Assembly: GCA_027457005.1 (NCBI GenBank)
Contig: DAIDTV010000055.1
Span: 1 to 6,187 of the forward strand
From: Chloroflexota bacterium
Lineage (GTDB): Bacteria > Chloroflexota > Limnocylindria > Limnocylindrales > CSP1-4
Direction of reading: 5' to 3'
DNA length: 6,187 nucleotides
Position 1 is the stretch's first letter; every line of letters begins with the position of its first letter. The position numbers and the translations under genes were made by a program. Positions 5,159 to 6,187 of this stretch are shown in pieces. Under the pieces are notes generated by a model that worked only from the letters and a program-made list of their open reading frames with translations, ran no database searches and was not told the origin of the DNA.

Positions 5159-6187
5159 CCGGATCGGGCCCGGCGCCGCCCGGGCGGCAGGGACGAAGAC
5201 CGCGGCGGCCCGCGCCGGGGCGGCCTGTACCACGGGGCCCTGCACCAGGGCGGTCCGCACCGGGACACCCTGCGTGGCTCCGAGCGTTCCGCCCCCGGTC
5301 CGGATGGTGGTGCCGAGTTGCAGACCCACCAGCAGCACGGCCACGAGCAGCAGGACGCCGCCGACCCGCAGCGCACCGGAGAGCGGCACCGTCGCCGCCG
5401 GCGCCCCGGCCGGGTGCTGCCACAGGTCGGCGAGCCGGAGTCCCGTGGGCAGCAGGATCAGCCCGAGCCAGACCCCGGCGATCAGGCCGCCGATGTGGGC
5501 GAAGATGTCGATCCCGACCCCACCGCCGATCAGCCCGAGGTCGAGCACCAGGTTGAAGACGATGAGGAACCCGATCTGGCGGGCGATGGCGTCGGCGCCC
5601 CGGCCCAGCAGCGGGTTGTGCACGCGGAACGCGATGAACACCACGCCGAACAGGCCGAAGATCGCCCCGCTCGCGCCGACCGCGTTGTCGGCCAGGAAGA
5701 TGTAGCTGAGCACCGACCCGGCGATCCCGGACAGCACGTACATGAGCAGGTACTGCCAGCGGCCGTAGATCCGCTCCACCAGGGGACCTACCAGGTACAG
5801 CGCGTACATGTTGAACGCCAGGTGGAGGAGCCCGGCATGCACGAGCACCACGCTGAGCAGCCGCCAATATTCCCCGCGCGCCACCGCCGCCTTGTCGAGC
5901 ATCAGGAGGTTGGTGACGGCGTCGCCCTGCGCGCCGCCCACCATCTGGAAGAGCCCGATCGCGATCGTGACGGCCAGGATCCCGTACGTGACGATCGGCT
6001 GGTCGATGCCGCCGGCCCGGGAGCGGCCGAAGTACCGGCCTGCCGCGCGCTGGTTGCCCAGCTCCTTGTTCAGCCAGCCGAGCCGCGAGGCGATCTCGGC
6101 CTTCGCCTCCTTGGGAGCACGGCGATCGGCCTGCCGGTAGGCGTCCAGGGCGCCCCGAAGGTCGCCCTGGCGGACGCTGGCGGCGGC
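5135..6187 (-). CDS. Rhomboid intramembrane serine protease with N-terminal helical extension (5' partial)
   Basis: 350 residues are visible; the start lies beyond the right edge. ATG 5944 would begin too late: the frame stays open to 6187 and encodes sensible sequence there. Residues 1-50 (RQGDLRGALDAYRQADRRAP, then AEIASRLGWLNKELGNQRAA) look like a TPR-type helical pair. A first membrane helix (IVTYGILAVTIAIGLF) follows. The protease core has YWRLLS, the HLAFNMY motif (H-x-x-x-N) in helix 2, the catalytic serine in GASGAIFG (Ser173; codon 5671-5669) and the catalytic histidine in FAHIGGLIAG (His231; codon 5497-5495). The full Ser/His dyad is present, so an active enzyme cleaving helices within the cytoplasmic membrane is expected. 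After the core come one more helix (LRVGGVLLLVAVLLVGLQLG) and an Ala/Pro/Val-rich tail of about 60 residues. It converges on the glycosyltransferase, 9 bases apart. The substrate is unknown. Confidence 0.93.
   Translation of the reverse strand, partial: AAASVRQGDLRGALDAYRQADRRAPKEAKAEIASRLGWLNKELGNQRAAGRYFGRSRAGGIDQPIVTYGILAVTIAIGLFQMVGGAQGDAVTNLLMLDKAAVARGEYWRLLSVVLVHAGLLHLAFNMYALYLVGPLVERIYGRWQYLLMYVLSGIAGSVLSYIFLADNAVGASGAIFGLFGVVFIAFRVHNPLLGRGADAIARQIGFLIVFNLVLDLGLIGGGVGIDIFAHIGGLIAGVWLGLILLPTGLRLADLWQHPAGAPAATVPLSGALRVGGVLLLVAVLLVGLQLGTTIRTGGGTLGATQGVPVRTALVQGPVVQAAPARAAAVFVPAARAAPGPIRGPVARDA

Noticed and set aside
5046..5867. 273-codon minus-strand frame within the rhomboid gene
   Set aside because: It overlaps the protease core in a different frame, and the residues are low-complexity Arg/Gly/Pro.
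1..6187. Mobile element, defence island, CRISPR or RNA gene that might explain the rearranged patch
   Set aside because: I found no transposase, integrase, direct-repeat array, terminal repeats, tRNA cloverleaf or rRNA-like sequence anywhere in the window.

Overview
The window is a high-GC, gene-dense piece of bacterial chromosome, by eye about 70% G+C with a strong G/C bias at third codon positions. It holds no rRNA, tRNA, CRISPR array or insertion sequence. The gene types (PIG-V-like mannosyltransferase, TolB-like propeller remnant, GT2 glycosyltransferase with a CysRS-tail-like N-terminus, rhomboid with a helical N-terminal extension), the almost complete absence of Shine-Dalgarno sequences and the likely leaderless starts suggest a high-GC Gram-positive-type lineage such as Chloroflexota or Actinomycetota. 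The taxonomic call is inference and is weak.

Layout. At the left edge lies the first 25 codons of a minus-strand gene for an exported or membrane-anchored protein (77 to 1). Upstream of it on the same strand is a complete PIG-V/GPI-mannosyltransferase-II-like integral membrane glycosyltransferase (1268 to 177). A 296-base stretch with no convincing gene follows (1269-1564). Then comes the 3' end of a TolB-like beta-propeller gene (1916 to 1565), with no start codon and a frameshift. Directly above it is a small unrecognised three-helix membrane protein (2375 to 1917), then a 109-residue ORF that looks like an aldehyde dehydrogenase N-terminus joined to the C-terminal half of a different membrane protein (2717 to 2388). 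An intact major facilitator transporter (4000 to 2714) heads this minus-strand group.

A 114-base divergent control region (4001-4114) separates the transporter from a plus-strand glycosyltransferase (4115-5125). That gene converges, with a 9-base gap, on a minus-strand rhomboid intramembrane serine protease (6187 to 5135) whose 5' end lies outside the window.

How it fits together. Most products are membrane or envelope proteins: lipid-linked mannosyl transfer, a GT2 glycosyl transfer, a transporter and an intramembrane protease. I see no single pathway. The genes from 4000 leftward to 1917 could form one transcript (4-base stop/start overlap, then a 12-base gap). The most unusual part is 1565-2717, where two neighbouring genes look like products of deletion or illegitimate joining: an in-frame chimera and a headless, frameshifted remnant. 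The second most interesting item is the domain architecture of the glycosyltransferase at 4115-5125.
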